The notes below the pieces were generated by a model. That model was not told where the DNA came from and did not search any database. It saw nothing but the letters and a program-made list of their open reading frames with translations. Made by a program: the position numbers and the translations under genes. Shown piece after piece: positions 54,148 through 62,870 of a stretch of DNA of 64,000 nt. The number at the start of each line of letters is the position of its first letter. Position 1 is the first letter of the stretch. The DNA is from Oscillospiraceae bacterium (GTDB lineage Bacteria; Bacillota; Clostridia; Oscillospirales; Oscillospiraceae), in assembly GCA_017502285.1 (NCBI GenBank), contig JAFVVH010000055.1, positions 1-64,000 of the forward strand. The letters are read 5' to 3'.

Positions 54148-56673
54148 ATGAGACAAACATTCAACGTCACCGGCATGACCTGTTCCGCCTGTTCGGCTCA
54201 CGTGGAAAAAGCCGTGAGCAAACTGCCCGGCATCCGGTCAGCGACAGTCAATCTGCTTGCCAGCCGCATGGTGGCTGAATTTGACGAAAATGCACTGTCC
54301 ACAGATGACATCATCAAGGCCGTCACCGATGCAGGCTACGGAGCTTCTGTGCCCAACAAAGCAAATAAGATCTCTGAAAAGGCCCACGAAACGGATGATG
54401 AGCTGACCGCCATGAAGAGCAGACTCATCTGGTCTTTCGTGTTTCTTGCACCCCTGTTTTACCTTGCCATGGGGCATATGATGGGCGCGCCCCTGCCAAC
54501 GTTTTTGGCCGGGCATGAAAATGCCGTTTCTTACACCTTCAGCCAATTCTTACTTACCTTGCCCATTTTGTACCTGAACAGAAAATACTACAAAGTGGGT
54601 TTCAAGGCTCTGCGCAACCATGCCCCCAACATGGACTCCCTGATCGCCATCGGCTCCGCCGCCGCCGTGATCTTCAGTGTGATAACCATTTACCGGGTCG
54701 GGCATGGTCTGGGGCACAATGATGCAGGCTTGGTGGAATGGGGCATCATGTCGGGGCTGTACTTTGAGTCCGCCGGTATGATCCTGACCCTCGTCACCCT
54801 TGGCAAGTATCTGGAGACCCGAGCCAAGGGAAAGACCTCTCAGGCCATTACCAGACTCATGGACCTCGCTCCCAAAACGGCCCGGGTCCTGCGCGACGAC
54901 ACGGAAATAGAGATTCCCGTGGAAGAGGTACGGGTGGGCGACCGGGTGGTGGTCCGCCCCGGCCAGTCCATCCCGGTGGACGGCATCATCGTGCAGGGCA
55001 GTTCCACCGTGGACGAATCCGCCCTGACCGGCGAGTCTCTTCCGGTGGATAAGTCCGTGGGTGACAAGGTGGCCGCCGCTTCTATCAATAAATCCGGCGC
55101 TTTTATTCTGGAGGCTCTTCGGGTGGGTGAGGACACCACCCTGTCCCAGATGATACGACTGGTGGAGGAAGCCTCCGCCTCCAAAGCCCCCATTGCCAAG
55201 TTGGCAGACAAGGTGGCCGGCATCTTCGTGCCCGCGGTCATGACCATATCCGCCATCACCGCGGCAGTGTGGCTGTTGGCGGTCGGTAGTGTGGCCAACG
55301 CTCTGACCGCAAGCATTTCCGTGCTGGTCATCTCCTGTCCCTGCGCGCTGGGGCTTGCCACCCCCGTCGCCATCATGGTAGGGACCGGAAAGGGTGCCGA
55401 ACACGGCATCCTCATCAAATCCGCCGAAGCCCTTGAAATACTGCGGACCGTGGATACAGTGGTGCTGGACAAGACCGGCACGCTGACCCAAGGCAAGCCC
55501 GTGGTCACCGACATCATCCCCACTCACAATACCACGCAGGACGGTCTGCTTCTGCTGGCCGCCTGTCTGGAAGCTCCTTCAGAGCATCCCCTCGCCGCCG
55601 CCATTGTGGAAGAGAGCCAAAAACGAAACCTGTCCATTGCCGCAGTCACCGAATTTGAAGCCGTCCACGGAAAAGGTGTAAAGGCTATGCTGGCGGACAA
55701 GCCCTGTCTGGGTGGAAACCGCGCCCTGCTGGAGCAGGAGGGCATCTCTTTGGGCGAGCTTGCCGCCCGGGCGGATGTGCTGGCCGGGCAGGGCAAAACT
55801 CCCCTGTTTTTTGCTGTTGACGGCCAACTGATAGGCCTGATCGCCGTGGCTGACACCCCCAAGCCCACCAGTGCCACCGCTGTTTCCGCTTTCCGTTCCC
55901 TCGGTCTGGAAGTGGTTATGCTCACCGGCGACAACCGCCGCACCGCCCACGCCATCGGAACTGCACTGGGAGTGGACAACGTCATGGCCGAGGTATTGCC
56001 TCAGGACAAGGAACAGGTGGTCTCCCATCTCCAGCAGCAGGGCAAAACTGTTGCCATGATCGGCGACGGCATCAACGACGCGCCTGCTCTTGCAAGAGCG
56101 GATGTAGGTCTTGCCATCGGGGCAGGTACGGATGTTGCCATCGAGAGTGCAGACATCGTGCTGATGAAGTCCGACCTGCTGGACGCGGCAACCGCGGTAG
56201 AGCTGTCCCGGGCCACGCTGCGCAACATAAAGCAAAACCTGTTCTGGGCCTTCTTTTATAATTCCATCGGCATCCCGCTGGCCGCCGGTGTGTTTTTCCA
56301 CAGTCTGAACTGGCAGCTCAATCCCACGTTCGCCGCCGCCGCTATGAGTCTGAGCTCCGTGTGCGTGGTATCTAACGCTCTGCGCCTGCGCCTGTTCAAA
56401 AGCAAATTCAAGTCAAACCTGCCGGATGAACCGGCCCAAGATACAAAAGGAGGAACTGAAATTATGACCAAAACCATGATCATCGAGGGTATGATGTGTA
56501 CCCACTGTACCGGCCGCGTGGAAAAGGTGCTGTCCGCACTGGATGGTGTATCCGCCGTGGAGATGAGTCTGGAGGGCAAGTCTGCCACCCTGACCCTGAG
56601 CAAAGATGTGGACAACAAGGTACTCACCGATGCCGTCACCGAGGCGGGCTATCAGGTGGTGAGCGTACAGTGA
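54148..56673 (+). CDS. copA: Cu(+)-exporting P-type ATPase with C-terminal CopZ domain
   Basis: 841 residues from ATG 54148. N-terminal HMA domain with GMTCSAC (9-15), eight membrane segments, TGES actuator loop, [11 protein letters not shown] copper channel, DKTGTLT phosphorylation site, SEHPLAAAI and GDGINDAP. After the last helices comes a linker and then a second complete HMA domain (about 773-841, GMMCTHC). That domain is normally at the N-terminus or encoded separately as CopZ. The linker contains a full ribosome-binding site and ATG in frame. Exports Cu(I) across the membrane. Confidence 0.96.
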   Translation: MRQTFNVTGMTCSACSAHVEKAVSKLPGIRSATVNLLASRMVAEFDENALSTDDIIKAVTDAGYGASVPNKANKISEKAHETDDELTAMKSRLIWSFVFLAPLFYLAMGHMMGAPLPTFLAGHENAVSYTFSQFLLTLPILYLNRKYYKVGFKALRNHAPNMDSLIAIGSAAAVIFSVITIYRVGHGLGHNDAGLVEWGIMSGLYFESAGMILTLVTLGKYLETRAKGKTSQAITRLMDLAPKTARVLRDDTEIEIPVEEVRVGDRVVVRPGQSIPVDGIIVQGSSTVDESALTGESLPVDKSVGDKVAAASINKSGAFILEALRVGEDTTLSQMIRLVEEASASKAPIAKLADKVAGIFVPAVMTISAITAAVWLLAVGSVANALTASISVLVISCPCALGLATPVAIMVGTGKGAEHGILIKSAEALEILRTVDTVVLDKTGTLTQGKPVVTDIIPTHNTTQDGLLLLAACLEAPSEHPLAAAIVEESQKRNLSIAAVTEFEAVHGKGVKAMLADKPCLGGNRALLEQEGISLGELAARADVLAGQGKTPLFFAVDGQLIGLIAVADTPKPTSATAVSAFRSLGLEVVMLTGDNRRTAHAIGTALGVDNVMAEVLPQDKEQVVSHLQQQGKTVAMIGDGINDAPALARADVGLAIGAGTDVAIESADIVLMKSDLLDAATAVELSRATLRNIKQNLFWAFFYNSIGIPLAAGVFFHSLNWQLNPTFAAAAMSLSSVCVVSNALRLRLFKSKFKSNLPDEPAQDTKGGTEIMTKTMIIEGMMCTHCTGRVEKVLSALDGVSAVEMSLEGKSATLTLSKDVDNKVLTDAVTEAGYQVVSVQ
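56464..56673 (+). CDS. copZ: predicted internal-start CopZ copper chaperone
   Basis: In frame with copA. AAAAGGAGG at 56445-56453, 10 bp spacer, ATG 56464, then a free-standing 69-residue HMA protein ([15 protein letters not shown]...VVSVQ), the exact size of CopZ. The linker residues KGGTE are simply the translation of the ribosome-binding site. So both a fused and a free form may be made. The internal initiation is a prediction. Confidence 0.55.
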   Translation: MTKTMIIEGMMCTHCTGRVEKVLSALDGVSAVEMSLEGKSATLTLSKDVDNKVLTDAVTEAGYQVVSVQ

Positions 56674-56933
56674 AGGCCGACCACGATCAGATCTGTCAGC
56701 TGTTAAAAACCGCTCGCGGCCAGATGGACGGTATCTTAAAGATGGTGGATGAGGACCGCTACTGTCTGGACATATCCAACCAGCTCATGGCCACCCAATC
56801 CATTTTAAAAAAAGCCAACCGCATGGTACTGCGCGCCCACATAGACTGCTGTGTGCGTCAGGCGGTGGAAAACGGCAACCCGGATGAAAAGCTGGATGAA
56901 CTGACCGCTCTACTGGACAAGCTCTCCGATTAA
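56670..56933 (+). CDS. csoR: copper-sensing repressor CsoR
   Basis: 87 residues from GTG 56670, overlapping the copA stop by 4 bp (GTGA). Helical CsoR/RcnR fold: [29 protein letters not shown] with the first copper Cys, then RAHIDCCV with the His and second Cys (HxxxC). This Cys-His-Cys set is that of Cu(I) sensors. Probably binds the operator at 54104-54124 and releases it on Cu(I). Confidence 0.92.
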   Translation: MKADHDQICQLLKTARGQMDGILKMVDEDRYCLDISNQLMATQSILKKANRMVLRAHIDCCVRQAVENGNPDEKLDELTALLDKLSD

Positions 56934-56943
56934 AGACACATAG

Positions 56944-56987
56944 ACCGCCCCTTTTCGGTAAAACTAAGCCGAAAGGGGTGGTTTTTT
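56944..56987 (+). terminator. hairpin overlapping the TSUP ribosome-binding site
   Basis: ACCGCCCCTTTTCGG / CCGAAAGGGGTGGT then six T. The 3' arm contains AAAGGGGTGG, the only ribosome-binding site for the next gene, and the T-run touches its TTG start. It can end the copA-csoR transcript or limit translation of the next gene. Confidence 0.7.
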
Positions 56988-57339
56988 GCACGCTAAATTC
57001 AAATATTTACTGGCAGGTGCAGCAGCTGGAGCTGCCAACGGTTTTTTCGGGGGCGGAGGCGGCTCGGTACTGGTCCCTCTGCTCACCCGGTACTGCGGCT
57101 TGGACCAGCGCAAAGCCTTTGCCACCTCGGTGGCAGTCATCCTGCCCCTGTGCGTACTGTCCGCAGTCATCTATTTCATGCGGGGCGGATTGGATTTTGC
57201 CACGGCATGGCCCTACCTTATAGGCGGCACCGCAGGCGGCTGGCTGGGCGGCAAACTGTTTAAGGGCGTACGTGTGGACTGGCTGCGCCGGGGCTTTGGT
57301 CTGCTGCTGATCTACGGCGGTGTGAGGTATTTCCTGTGA
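56986..57339 (+). CDS. half-size TSUP (TauE/SafE) permease, first half
   Basis: 117 residues from TTG 56986. Four membrane segments. GAANGFFGGGGGSVLVPLLTRYCGLDQRKAFATSV is the N-terminal TSUP repeat motif. Full TauE/SafE proteins have two such repeats in about 250 residues; here the repeats are separate proteins. The next gene overlaps by 4 bp, so they are co-translated and likely form a heterodimer. Substrate unknown (sulfite, organosulfonate or other anion in the family). Confidence 0.85.
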   Translation: MHAKFKYLLAGAAAGAANGFFGGGGGSVLVPLLTRYCGLDQRKAFATSVAVILPLCVLSAVIYFMRGGLDFATAWPYLIGGTAGGWLGGKLFKGVRVDWLRRGFGLLLIYGGVRYFL

Positions 57340-57701
57340 GCGGCCCCGTACCCGCCCTGCTGGCAGGATTACTGACAGGGATACTATCTGGCTTTGGTGT
57401 GGGCGGTGGCACCCTGCTTTTGGTATATATGACATTGGTCGCCGGACTTGACCAGCAGCTGGCTCAGGGCATCAACCTGCTCTACTTCCTCCCCGCCGGA
57501 CTGATGGCGCTGCCCGCCCACATCAAGAACGGCTATATCGAAAAGCAATCTTTGCTCCCCGCCGTCGGCGCAGGCCTGATCTGCGCGGCGCTGGGAGCAT
57601 GGGCCGCTACGGCGGTCAACACCGACCTTCTTCGCAAATGCTTCGGTGCTTTTCTGATTTTGATCGGAATATGGGAGCTTTTCAAAAAAGAAAAAAGGTG
57701 A
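57336..57701 (+). CDS. half-size TSUP (TauE/SafE) permease, second half
   Basis: 121 residues, start GTG 57336 overlapping the TGA of the first half (GTGA). Four membrane segments. LLAGLLTGILSGFGVGGGTLLLVYMTLVAGLDQQLAQGINLLYFLPAG is the second copy of the TSUP motif. Ends FKKEKR in the cytoplasm. Confidence 0.87.
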   Translation: MSGPVPALLAGLLTGILSGFGVGGGTLLLVYMTLVAGLDQQLAQGINLLYFLPAGLMALPAHIKNGYIEKQSLLPAVGAGLICAALGAWAATAVNTDLLRKCFGAFLILIGIWELFKKEKR

Positions 57702-57721
57702 GGCTGCAAAGCAGCCTCACC
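57685..57721 (-). terminator. terminator of the EFR1 gene
   Basis: GGTGAGGCTGC / GCAGCCTCACC; on the minus strand it is followed by TTTTTTCTTTTTT. Confidence 0.8.
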
Positions 57722-57734
57722 CCGGAGTTATGTA

Positions 57735-58559
57735 TTACAGAAAGATCTTGCTCTCGCCTCGGCGGGCATAGACATCCTCCAGCTCATGCTGATGGTACAG
57801 ATAGCCCTCGTCATCGTAGTACTTGGCACCCTTGGGACAGCGCTTGACGCAGGCACAGCACTTGATGCAGATACCGGTCACGCTGGTCACGTCCTGAGGA
57901 TCAATGGAGCCCATGGTGCAGATACGGGCACACAGACCGCAGTTGATGCACTTGTCCGGGTCGGTCTTGGGCTTAACCTTGAGGATGTTGATGGGGTTTG
58001 CGTTGCGGTCGCGGGGGGTGTAGTAGGGGCGGATGGGATCCTCACCCTCCACCGCCACAGGACCTTCTACCGCGCCGGAAAGCACCTTTTCCGCTACCTT
58101 CTCGCCCAGCTCACGGGCCATAGCCAGATCGTCCGGATCGGGACGGCCTGCGCCCAGGGTGGTAGAGAAGGAGTGCTCACCCACAAAGGCACCGCCGCCG
58201 ATAGCAGTCAGACCGTTTACGGTCATAATGTTGCGCAGTTCCATCAGGCCGTCGTCAAAATTACGGTTGCCGTAAGTGACCACGGGCACGGCCAGCGCGC
58301 CGTTACCCTTGATGTTCTTAGTCAGGTAGGGCAGCAGCACATTAGGGACACGACCTGCGTACACGGGGGTACCAAATACCACTAAATCGGTGTCGGCAAA
58401 GGAAATTTCCTGTGCCCGGACCGTGGGCAGACTGAAGTCATACTCGGCATACTCACAGCCCAGCTTGTCACAGGCCGCCTTTGCCACGGTGGTGACCATC
58501 TTTTTCGTGTTGCCCGTTCCGGTGAAATACACGGCCCAGACTTTGTTGATTTTATTCAT
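57735..58559 (-). CDS. EFR1-family ferredoxin-flavodoxin fusion
   Basis: 274 residues from ATG 58559 (GGAGGAATTTAAG). N-terminal flavodoxin-like domain with the FMN phosphate loop YFTGTGNTKK and VVFGTPVYAGRVPN. C-terminal two [4Fe-4S] motifs: CINCGLCARICTMGSI and CIKCCACVKRCP. An electron-transfer protein common in gut clostridia; partner unknown. It directly follows ruvX, whose stop is one base before its ATG. Confidence 0.92.
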   Translation of the reverse strand: MNKINKVWAVYFTGTGNTKKMVTTVAKAACDKLGCEYAEYDFSLPTVRAQEISFADTDLVVFGTPVYAGRVPNVLLPYLTKNIKGNGALAVPVVTYGNRNFDDGLMELRNIMTVNGLTAIGGGAFVGEHSFSTTLGAGRPDPDDLAMARELGEKVAEKVLSGAVEGPVAVEGEDPIRPYYTPRDRNANPINILKVKPKTDPDKCINCGLCARICTMGSIDPQDVTSVTGICIKCCACVKRCPKGAKYYDDEGYLYHQHELEDVYARRGESKIFL

Positions 58560-58560
58560 C

Positions 58561-59013
58561 TTAAATTCCTCCCTGCGCCTGTTCACGGCTTTTTTGCAGA
58601 CGGCGAAAATCCAGATAGCCCTCCAAAATCAGGCTGGCCGCCACTGCATCTACCGTTTTTTTGCGTTTTTTCGCATTTTTACCCGACTCAAACAGGATGC
58701 GGTGGGCATCCACGGTGGTGCGCCGCTCATCCCACAGCACCGGAGCAAGTCCAGTCATTTGCTCCACTTGGGCGGCAAAGTCCCGGTACAGCTGCGCCCG
58801 GGGCCCTTCCGTACCGTCCATGTTCCGGGGGAAGCCCATCACAAGCTCCTCCACCCGGTTTTCCCGAACCAGACGGGCCAGCTCCTCCAGCACCACCTGC
58901 TCCTTCCTGCTGTGGATGGTGGTGGTGGTTCCGGCCAGAAAGCCCGTAGGGTCAGAGATGGCCACGCCGGTATGGGCATCGCCGTAATCAATGGCCATGA
59001 CGATCACAGACAT
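58561..59013 (-). CDS. ruvX: YqgF/RuvX Holliday-junction resolvase-like nuclease
   Basis: 150 residues. MAIDYGDAHTGVAISDPTG at the N-terminus with the catalytic Asp, VMGFPRNMDGTEGPRA, LWDERRTTVDAHRILFESG, and C-terminal KKTVDAVAASLILEGYLD with the last Asp. RNase H-fold nuclease; in bacteria processes the 5' end of 16S rRNA and may act on DNA junctions. Promoter TTGCGC-17-TATAAT at 59064-59036. Confidence 0.94.
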   Translation of the reverse strand: MSVIVMAIDYGDAHTGVAISDPTGFLAGTTTTIHSRKEQVVLEELARLVRENRVEELVMGFPRNMDGTEGPRAQLYRDFAAQVEQMTGLAPVLWDERRTTVDAHRILFESGKNAKKRKKTVDAVAASLILEGYLDFRRLQKSREQAQGGI

Positions 59014-59035
59014 ACCTCCCTCCGTTTTCTTTTCT

Positions 59036-59064
59036 ATTATATCGTCTTATGCCGCCGTGCGCAA
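59036..59064 (-). promoter_or_regulatory. ruvX promoter
   Basis: TTGCGC (59064-59059), 17-bp spacer, TATAAT (59041-59036); GGAGGGAGGT follows before the start. Confidence 0.7.
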
Positions 59065-59115
59065 GGGAAATGCACTTTTACTCACAAGGAATACGCAGGA
59101 GTTTTGTTTTAAGTG

Positions 59116-59144
59116 TTGCAAATGGAAAAAAATTCTGTTAAAAT
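59116..59144 (+). promoter_or_regulatory. promoter TTGCAA-17-TAAAAT
   Basis: -35 at 59116-59121, -10 at 59139-59144. Drives the structured leader and membrane-protein gene to the right. Confidence 0.8.
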
Positions 59145-59150
59145 GTAGAA

Positions 59151-59250
59151 CGATGATGTGTATCCTCTATTTTGGGGTTCGCATCATCTCCGGCGGAAGT
59201 GACACCCCATAATCTTGTGTCTGCACAAGCACGTTCCGCCCCACTTGTAA
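59151..59250 (+). other. structured 5' leader of the membrane-protein gene
   Basis: About 110 nt of untranslated RNA between promoter and start. GATGATG / CATCATC forms a first hairpin (about 59152-59190). GGCGGAAGTG / CACGTTCCGCC forms a second (about 59192-59240), with an inner CTTGTG / CACAAG stem. No terminator T-run and no motif of a riboswitch class that I recognise. Confidence 0.5.
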
Positions 59251-59266
59251 GCGAGGGGAATCACTC

Positions 59267-60055
59267 ATGGAAAACAATAAAAAAGCAAACCGCAACAAGC
59301 AGGAGGACATCGCACTGACCCGTGCGCTGATCTGGTTCGGCGCGGCTATGGTGCTGGAATTCCTGTTGCTGCTTGTCAATAAATATTATATCAACTTCAC
59401 CGCCGACTCCGCCTCTATCGATTTGGCCTTGGCCCTTGGCACGGTGATCAAAGTCACCACCGTTCTGGGTCTGCTGGGCGCAGCCGTGTGCGGTTTCTTC
59501 GGTTGGACGCGCGCCAAGGGCGACGGCCCCTTTCCTTTCCTTTGGCTGGTGCTGACCGCCACCGTTCTTGCCGTGGGCATCGGTTCGGGTCTGATTGCTC
59601 TGTTCTATCGTGCCGCTGTTGAACTGCTGTATGTCCTGGTCCCTGCCGCAGCAGTGCTGGCACTGGTGTACTACCTGTACCAGCGCGAGTTCTTCTTCTC
59701 CGCCTGCGGCACGGGCGTGGGCCTGCTGGGCCTGTGGCTGGTGCGCAAGAACAACGGCAATCATGATCTGCTGGTCACCCTCTATACCGTAATTGGTGCG
59801 GTGGTCCTGCTTGCCATCCTGCTGCTGATTCTGCACCTGAAGAAAAATCAGGGTGCCCTGACCATCAACGGCAAGCAGCTGTCCATTCTGTCCAAGAACA
59901 GCAACTACCTGCCGATCTTCCTGTCCTGCGCCATCGGGCTGCTGGCTCTGGCCGCCGGTCTGCTGCTGGGCGGTACCGCAGCGTTCTATCTGTTGTTTGT
60001 CCTGCTGGCTTGGCTGTTTATCCTGCTGGTGTACTACACGGTAAAAATGATGTAA
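59267..60055 (+). CDS. multi-spanning membrane protein of unknown function
   Basis: 262 residues, about eight membrane helices after a basic N-terminus (MENNKKANRNKQED). No motif I recognise. A polar loop LHLKKNQGALTINGKQLSILSKNSNYLP lies between helices 6 and 7. GCGAGGGGAATCACTC precedes ATG. Single gene with a structured leader. Confidence 0.8.
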   Translation: MENNKKANRNKQEDIALTRALIWFGAAMVLEFLLLLVNKYYINFTADSASIDLALALGTVIKVTTVLGLLGAAVCGFFGWTRAKGDGPFPFLWLVLTATVLAVGIGSGLIALFYRAAVELLYVLVPAAAVLALVYYLYQREFFFSACGTGVGLLGLWLVRKNNGNHDLLVTLYTVIGAVVLLAILLLILHLKKNQGALTINGKQLSILSKNSNYLPIFLSCAIGLLALAAGLLLGGTAAFYLLFVLLAWLFILLVYYTVKMM

Positions 60056-60057
60056 AT

Positions 60058-60097
60058 AAAAAGAAGCGCTCCGAATTTCGGAGCGCTTCTTTTTTTA
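60058..60097. terminator. bidirectional terminator
   Basis: AAGAAGCGCTCCGAA / TTCGGAGCGCTTCTT between convergent genes with A- and T-runs on both sides. Confidence 0.87.
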
Positions 60098-60098
60098 C

Positions 60099-61280
60099 TC
60101 AGCCAAACAGCTTCAGCTTTTCCACCGCTTTGCGGGCTACCCGGTACAGCGGGATCTCCAGTTCTTTTTGCGCCTGCTTCAGGTGATGACGGATCTCAAT
60201 GTGCTGCGGGCAGTGCTGCTCACACTTGCCGCAGCCGATGCAGTTGGAGGCGGCGGCAGATGTCTTGCGGAACGCGGTACACATGGCATACTCCACCAGG
60301 GCCCGTCCCTTCCCCTCGGTATGGCGGCGGTTATAGGCGGCAAAGGTACCCGGTATATCCACACCCTTGGGGCAGGGCATACAGTAACCGCATCCGGTGC
60401 AGCCCACCTTCATTTTTTCATTGATGGCCTTCACCACCCGGGCAAGCATCTCCTGCTCTGGCTCGCCCAGCTCCCCCGCAGACACAGTGGCGGCTGTGTT
60501 GCAGTTGTCCTGCACCATCTCCAGAGTGTTCATACCGGACAACACGCAGGTCACTTCTGGTTGATTCCACAGCCAACGCAGCGCCCACTGGGCCGGTGTG
60601 CGGGAAACGGGATACTCCGCAAAAATCCGCTTCGCCGAATCGGGCAGGTTATTGACCAGTCTGCCGCCCCGCAGGGGCTCCATAATGACCACGGGCAGCC
60701 CCTTCTCATTGGCATAGTGCAGTCCCCGGCGGCCTGCCTGAGAGTGTTCATCCATATAGTTATACTGGATCTGGCAGAACTCCCAGTCGTAGGCATTCAC
60801 CAGCTTACAGAACATGTCCGTATTGCCGTGGTAGGAAAAACCCACCTGCCGGATCTGCCCACTCGCCTTTTTCTCTGCCAACCATTCGTCCACACCCAAT
60901 CCCTTCAGCCGCTCCCATGTGTCCACATCGGTGAGCATGTGCATCAGGTAGTAGTCCACATGGTCGGTGCGTAGCCGCTTGAGCTGCTCCTGAAACAGAG
61001 TCTCCAGCCGCTCCCGACTGCGAATGAGATAGTGGGGCAGCTTGGTGGCAATATACACCTTGTCCCGAATATGGTTGCGCTCCAGAATCTCGCCCAGAGC
61101 GGCCTCGCTGCCGGGGTAGACATAGGCAGTGTCGTAGTAGTTCACCCCTACCTCATAGGCGGCCATAATCTCCTTTTCCGCCTTGTTCAGGTCAATGCGC
61201 CCCATATTCTGGGTAAAGCGCATGCAGCCGTAACCTAGGATAGAAATATTATTTCCGTACTTGTCCTGTCTGTAGTTCAT
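60099..61280 (-). CDS. aldo/keto reductase with C-terminal 4Fe-4S domain
   Basis: 393 residues from ATG 61280 (GGAGGATGCT). TIM-barrel AKR: ILGYGCMRFTQ, Asp-Tyr of the tetrad in GVNYYDTAYVYPGSE, catalytic Lys in VYIATKLP and His in DYYLMHML. The C-terminal ferredoxin-like part has CTGCGYCMPCPKG and CIGCGKCEQHCPQHIEI. A clostridial family of unknown carbonyl substrate, possibly electron-bifurcating partner or ferredoxin-linked. A reading frame extending far upstream is only the antisense of the next gene. Confidence 0.93.
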   Translation of the reverse strand: MNYRQDKYGNNISILGYGCMRFTQNMGRIDLNKAEKEIMAAYEVGVNYYDTAYVYPGSEAALGEILERNHIRDKVYIATKLPHYLIRSRERLETLFQEQLKRLRTDHVDYYLMHMLTDVDTWERLKGLGVDEWLAEKKASGQIRQVGFSYHGNTDMFCKLVNAYDWEFCQIQYNYMDEHSQAGRRGLHYANEKGLPVVIMEPLRGGRLVNNLPDSAKRIFAEYPVSRTPAQWALRWLWNQPEVTCVLSGMNTLEMVQDNCNTAATVSAGELGEPEQEMLARVVKAINEKMKVGCTGCGYCMPCPKGVDIPGTFAAYNRRHTEGKGRALVEYAMCTAFRKTSAAASNCIGCGKCEQHCPQHIEIRHHLKQAQKELEIPLYRVARKAVEKLKLFG

Positions 61281-61430
61281 AGCATCCTCCACCATGTTGT
61301 TTTTCTCATTGTAACAGCTTACATATCCCGCCGCAAGAAATAAAAAGAAAGGTATCGCATTTTCCCGCAGACTATGGTAAAATCCAGTAGAATGACATGC
61401 GCCGCAGGTGCGCAACAGGAGGAATCTGGA

Positions 61431-62750
61431 ATGTTGAACGAGTTTAAGAGCAAATACGTCACCCCCGAACAGGCGGCCAAGGCCGTTCAGTCCGGCGACT
61501 GGGTGGATTACGGCTTCGGCGGCGGCTTCCCGGAGCTGATGGACAAGGCCCTTGCCGCGCGCAAGGGCGAGGTGACCGACGTAAAGATCCGCGGCGGTCT
61601 TGTGATCCGTCCCCGTATCGAAGTGGTGGAGTGCGACCCCGAGCAGACCAGCTTCCACTATTACAGCTGGCACATCGGCGACTATGAGCGCAAGCTGCAA
61701 AGCCGCGGTCTGGTGCAGTTTATGCCCATGATCCTGCGCAATCTGCCCGACCTGTACCGCCACCACATCAAGGTGGATGTGGCTTTCGTCCCCGTATCTA
61801 CCCCGGATGACAAGGGCTACTGCGGTCTGGGCATCTCCAACTATGCCTGGCGCACCATCTTCGAAAATGCCCGCACCGTCATCTTCGAAATCAACGAGAA
61901 AATGCCCCGGCTGCAGGGTGTGGACGGCTCTCACCGGGTCCACCTGTCCGAGGCGGACTATATTGTGGAGGGCGAACACGAGGCTCTGCCCACCCGCACC
62001 TACAAGGATGCTACTGAAACAGACATCGCCATCGCCAAGCTGGTGGTCAATGAGATCCCCGACGGCGCGGTGCTCTCTCTGGGTGTGGGCGGTGTTCCCT
62101 TCGCCGTGGCCAATATGCTGGCTCAGTCCGATCTGAAGGACCTGGGCTGCTGGACGGGCACCATCAGCGATGCGTTTATGGCCCTGTACCGGGCAGGCAA
62201 GCTGACCAACGGTCGCAAGGAGCTGGACCGCGGCCTGTCCAGTTGGAATCTGGCCATGGGCTCTCAGGAGCTGTACGACTGGCTGGATGCCGAGCCCGGC
62301 ATCTTCCACCCCGGCGACGTGGACTACATCCATTCCCCCGAGCGCATGAGCAAGATGAGCAATTTCGTCGGCATCATGGGCGGTGTGCAGCTTGACCTGA
62401 TGGGTCAGGAAAATGCCGAGTCCGCAGGCAAGCGTCAGCTGTCCGGCATCGGCGGCCAGCTGGACTTTTTGGAGGGCTCCTACCGCTCCGAGGGCGGCAA
62501 GGGCTTTATCTGCCTGAACTCCGCCCGCAAGGACAAAGAGGGCAACCTGAAGTCCAACATCGTGCCCTTTATCCCCGGCGGCAGCGTGGTGTCCGGTCCC
62601 CGCACCATGATCCAGTACGTAGCCACCGAATACGGCGTGGTCAAACTGTCCGGCCTGTCCCTGCGCGAGCGCGCCCAGGCCATGATTTCCATTGCCCACC
62701 CTGCCTTCCATGCCGAGTTGGAGGCCTATGCCAAGGAAACTTGGGGTTAA
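61431..62750 (+). CDS. but: butyryl-CoA:acetate CoA-transferase
   Basis: 439 residues from ATG 61431 (AGGAGGAATCTGGA). Family I CoA-transferase with GYCGLGISNYAWRTIFENA, LSLGVGGVPFAVANML, the end-block NFVGIMGGVQLDLMGQ and SGIGGQLDFLEGSYRSEGGKGFI, and IVPFIPGGSVVSGPRTMIQYVATEYGV. These fit the butyryl-CoA branch rather than acetyl-CoA hydrolase. 4-hydroxybutyrate CoA-transferase is the close alternative. It would release butyrate and regenerate acetyl-CoA in the final fermentation step. Confidence 0.85.
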   Translation: MLNEFKSKYVTPEQAAKAVQSGDWVDYGFGGGFPELMDKALAARKGEVTDVKIRGGLVIRPRIEVVECDPEQTSFHYYSWHIGDYERKLQSRGLVQFMPMILRNLPDLYRHHIKVDVAFVPVSTPDDKGYCGLGISNYAWRTIFENARTVIFEINEKMPRLQGVDGSHRVHLSEADYIVEGEHEALPTRTYKDATETDIAIAKLVVNEIPDGAVLSLGVGGVPFAVANMLAQSDLKDLGCWTGTISDAFMALYRAGKLTNGRKELDRGLSSWNLAMGSQELYDWLDAEPGIFHPGDVDYIHSPERMSKMSNFVGIMGGVQLDLMGQENAESAGKRQLSGIGGQLDFLEGSYRSEGGKGFICLNSARKDKEGNLKSNIVPFIPGGSVVSGPRTMIQYVATEYGVVKLSGLSLRERAQAMISIAHPAFHAELEAYAKETWG

Positions 62751-62763
62751 TTATTCCATGCTC

Positions 62764-62797
62764 AACGCTCCTCCGGATTTTTCCGGAGGAGCGTTTG
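62764..62797 (+). terminator. terminator of the CoA-transferase gene
   Basis: AACGCTCCTCCGGA / TCCGGAGGAGCGTTT; short T-run. Confidence 0.75.
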
Positions 62798-62812
62798 TGT
62801 CCCCACTGCTCA

Positions 62813-62850
62813 TTTACAAGCAGAAAAAAGTGTGATACATTTAGGTGTAT
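62813..62850 (+). promoter_or_regulatory. promoter with overlapping palindrome before the zinc-uptake gene
   Basis: TTTACA (62813-62818), 17 bp, TACATT (62836-62841). ATACA-N6-TGTAT (62835-62850) covers the -10. A Zur- or other Fur-family operator is likely given the downstream genes, but the box differs from the usual consensus. Confidence 0.55.
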
Positions 62851-62870
62851 TCCAATTTCGGAGGCTTTTT

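Noticed and set aside
60099..62711. Single 870-codon frame containing the aldo/keto reductase
   Set aside because: Its first half is antisense to the butyryl-CoA transferase; the reductase has its own ribosome-binding site and ATG at 61280.
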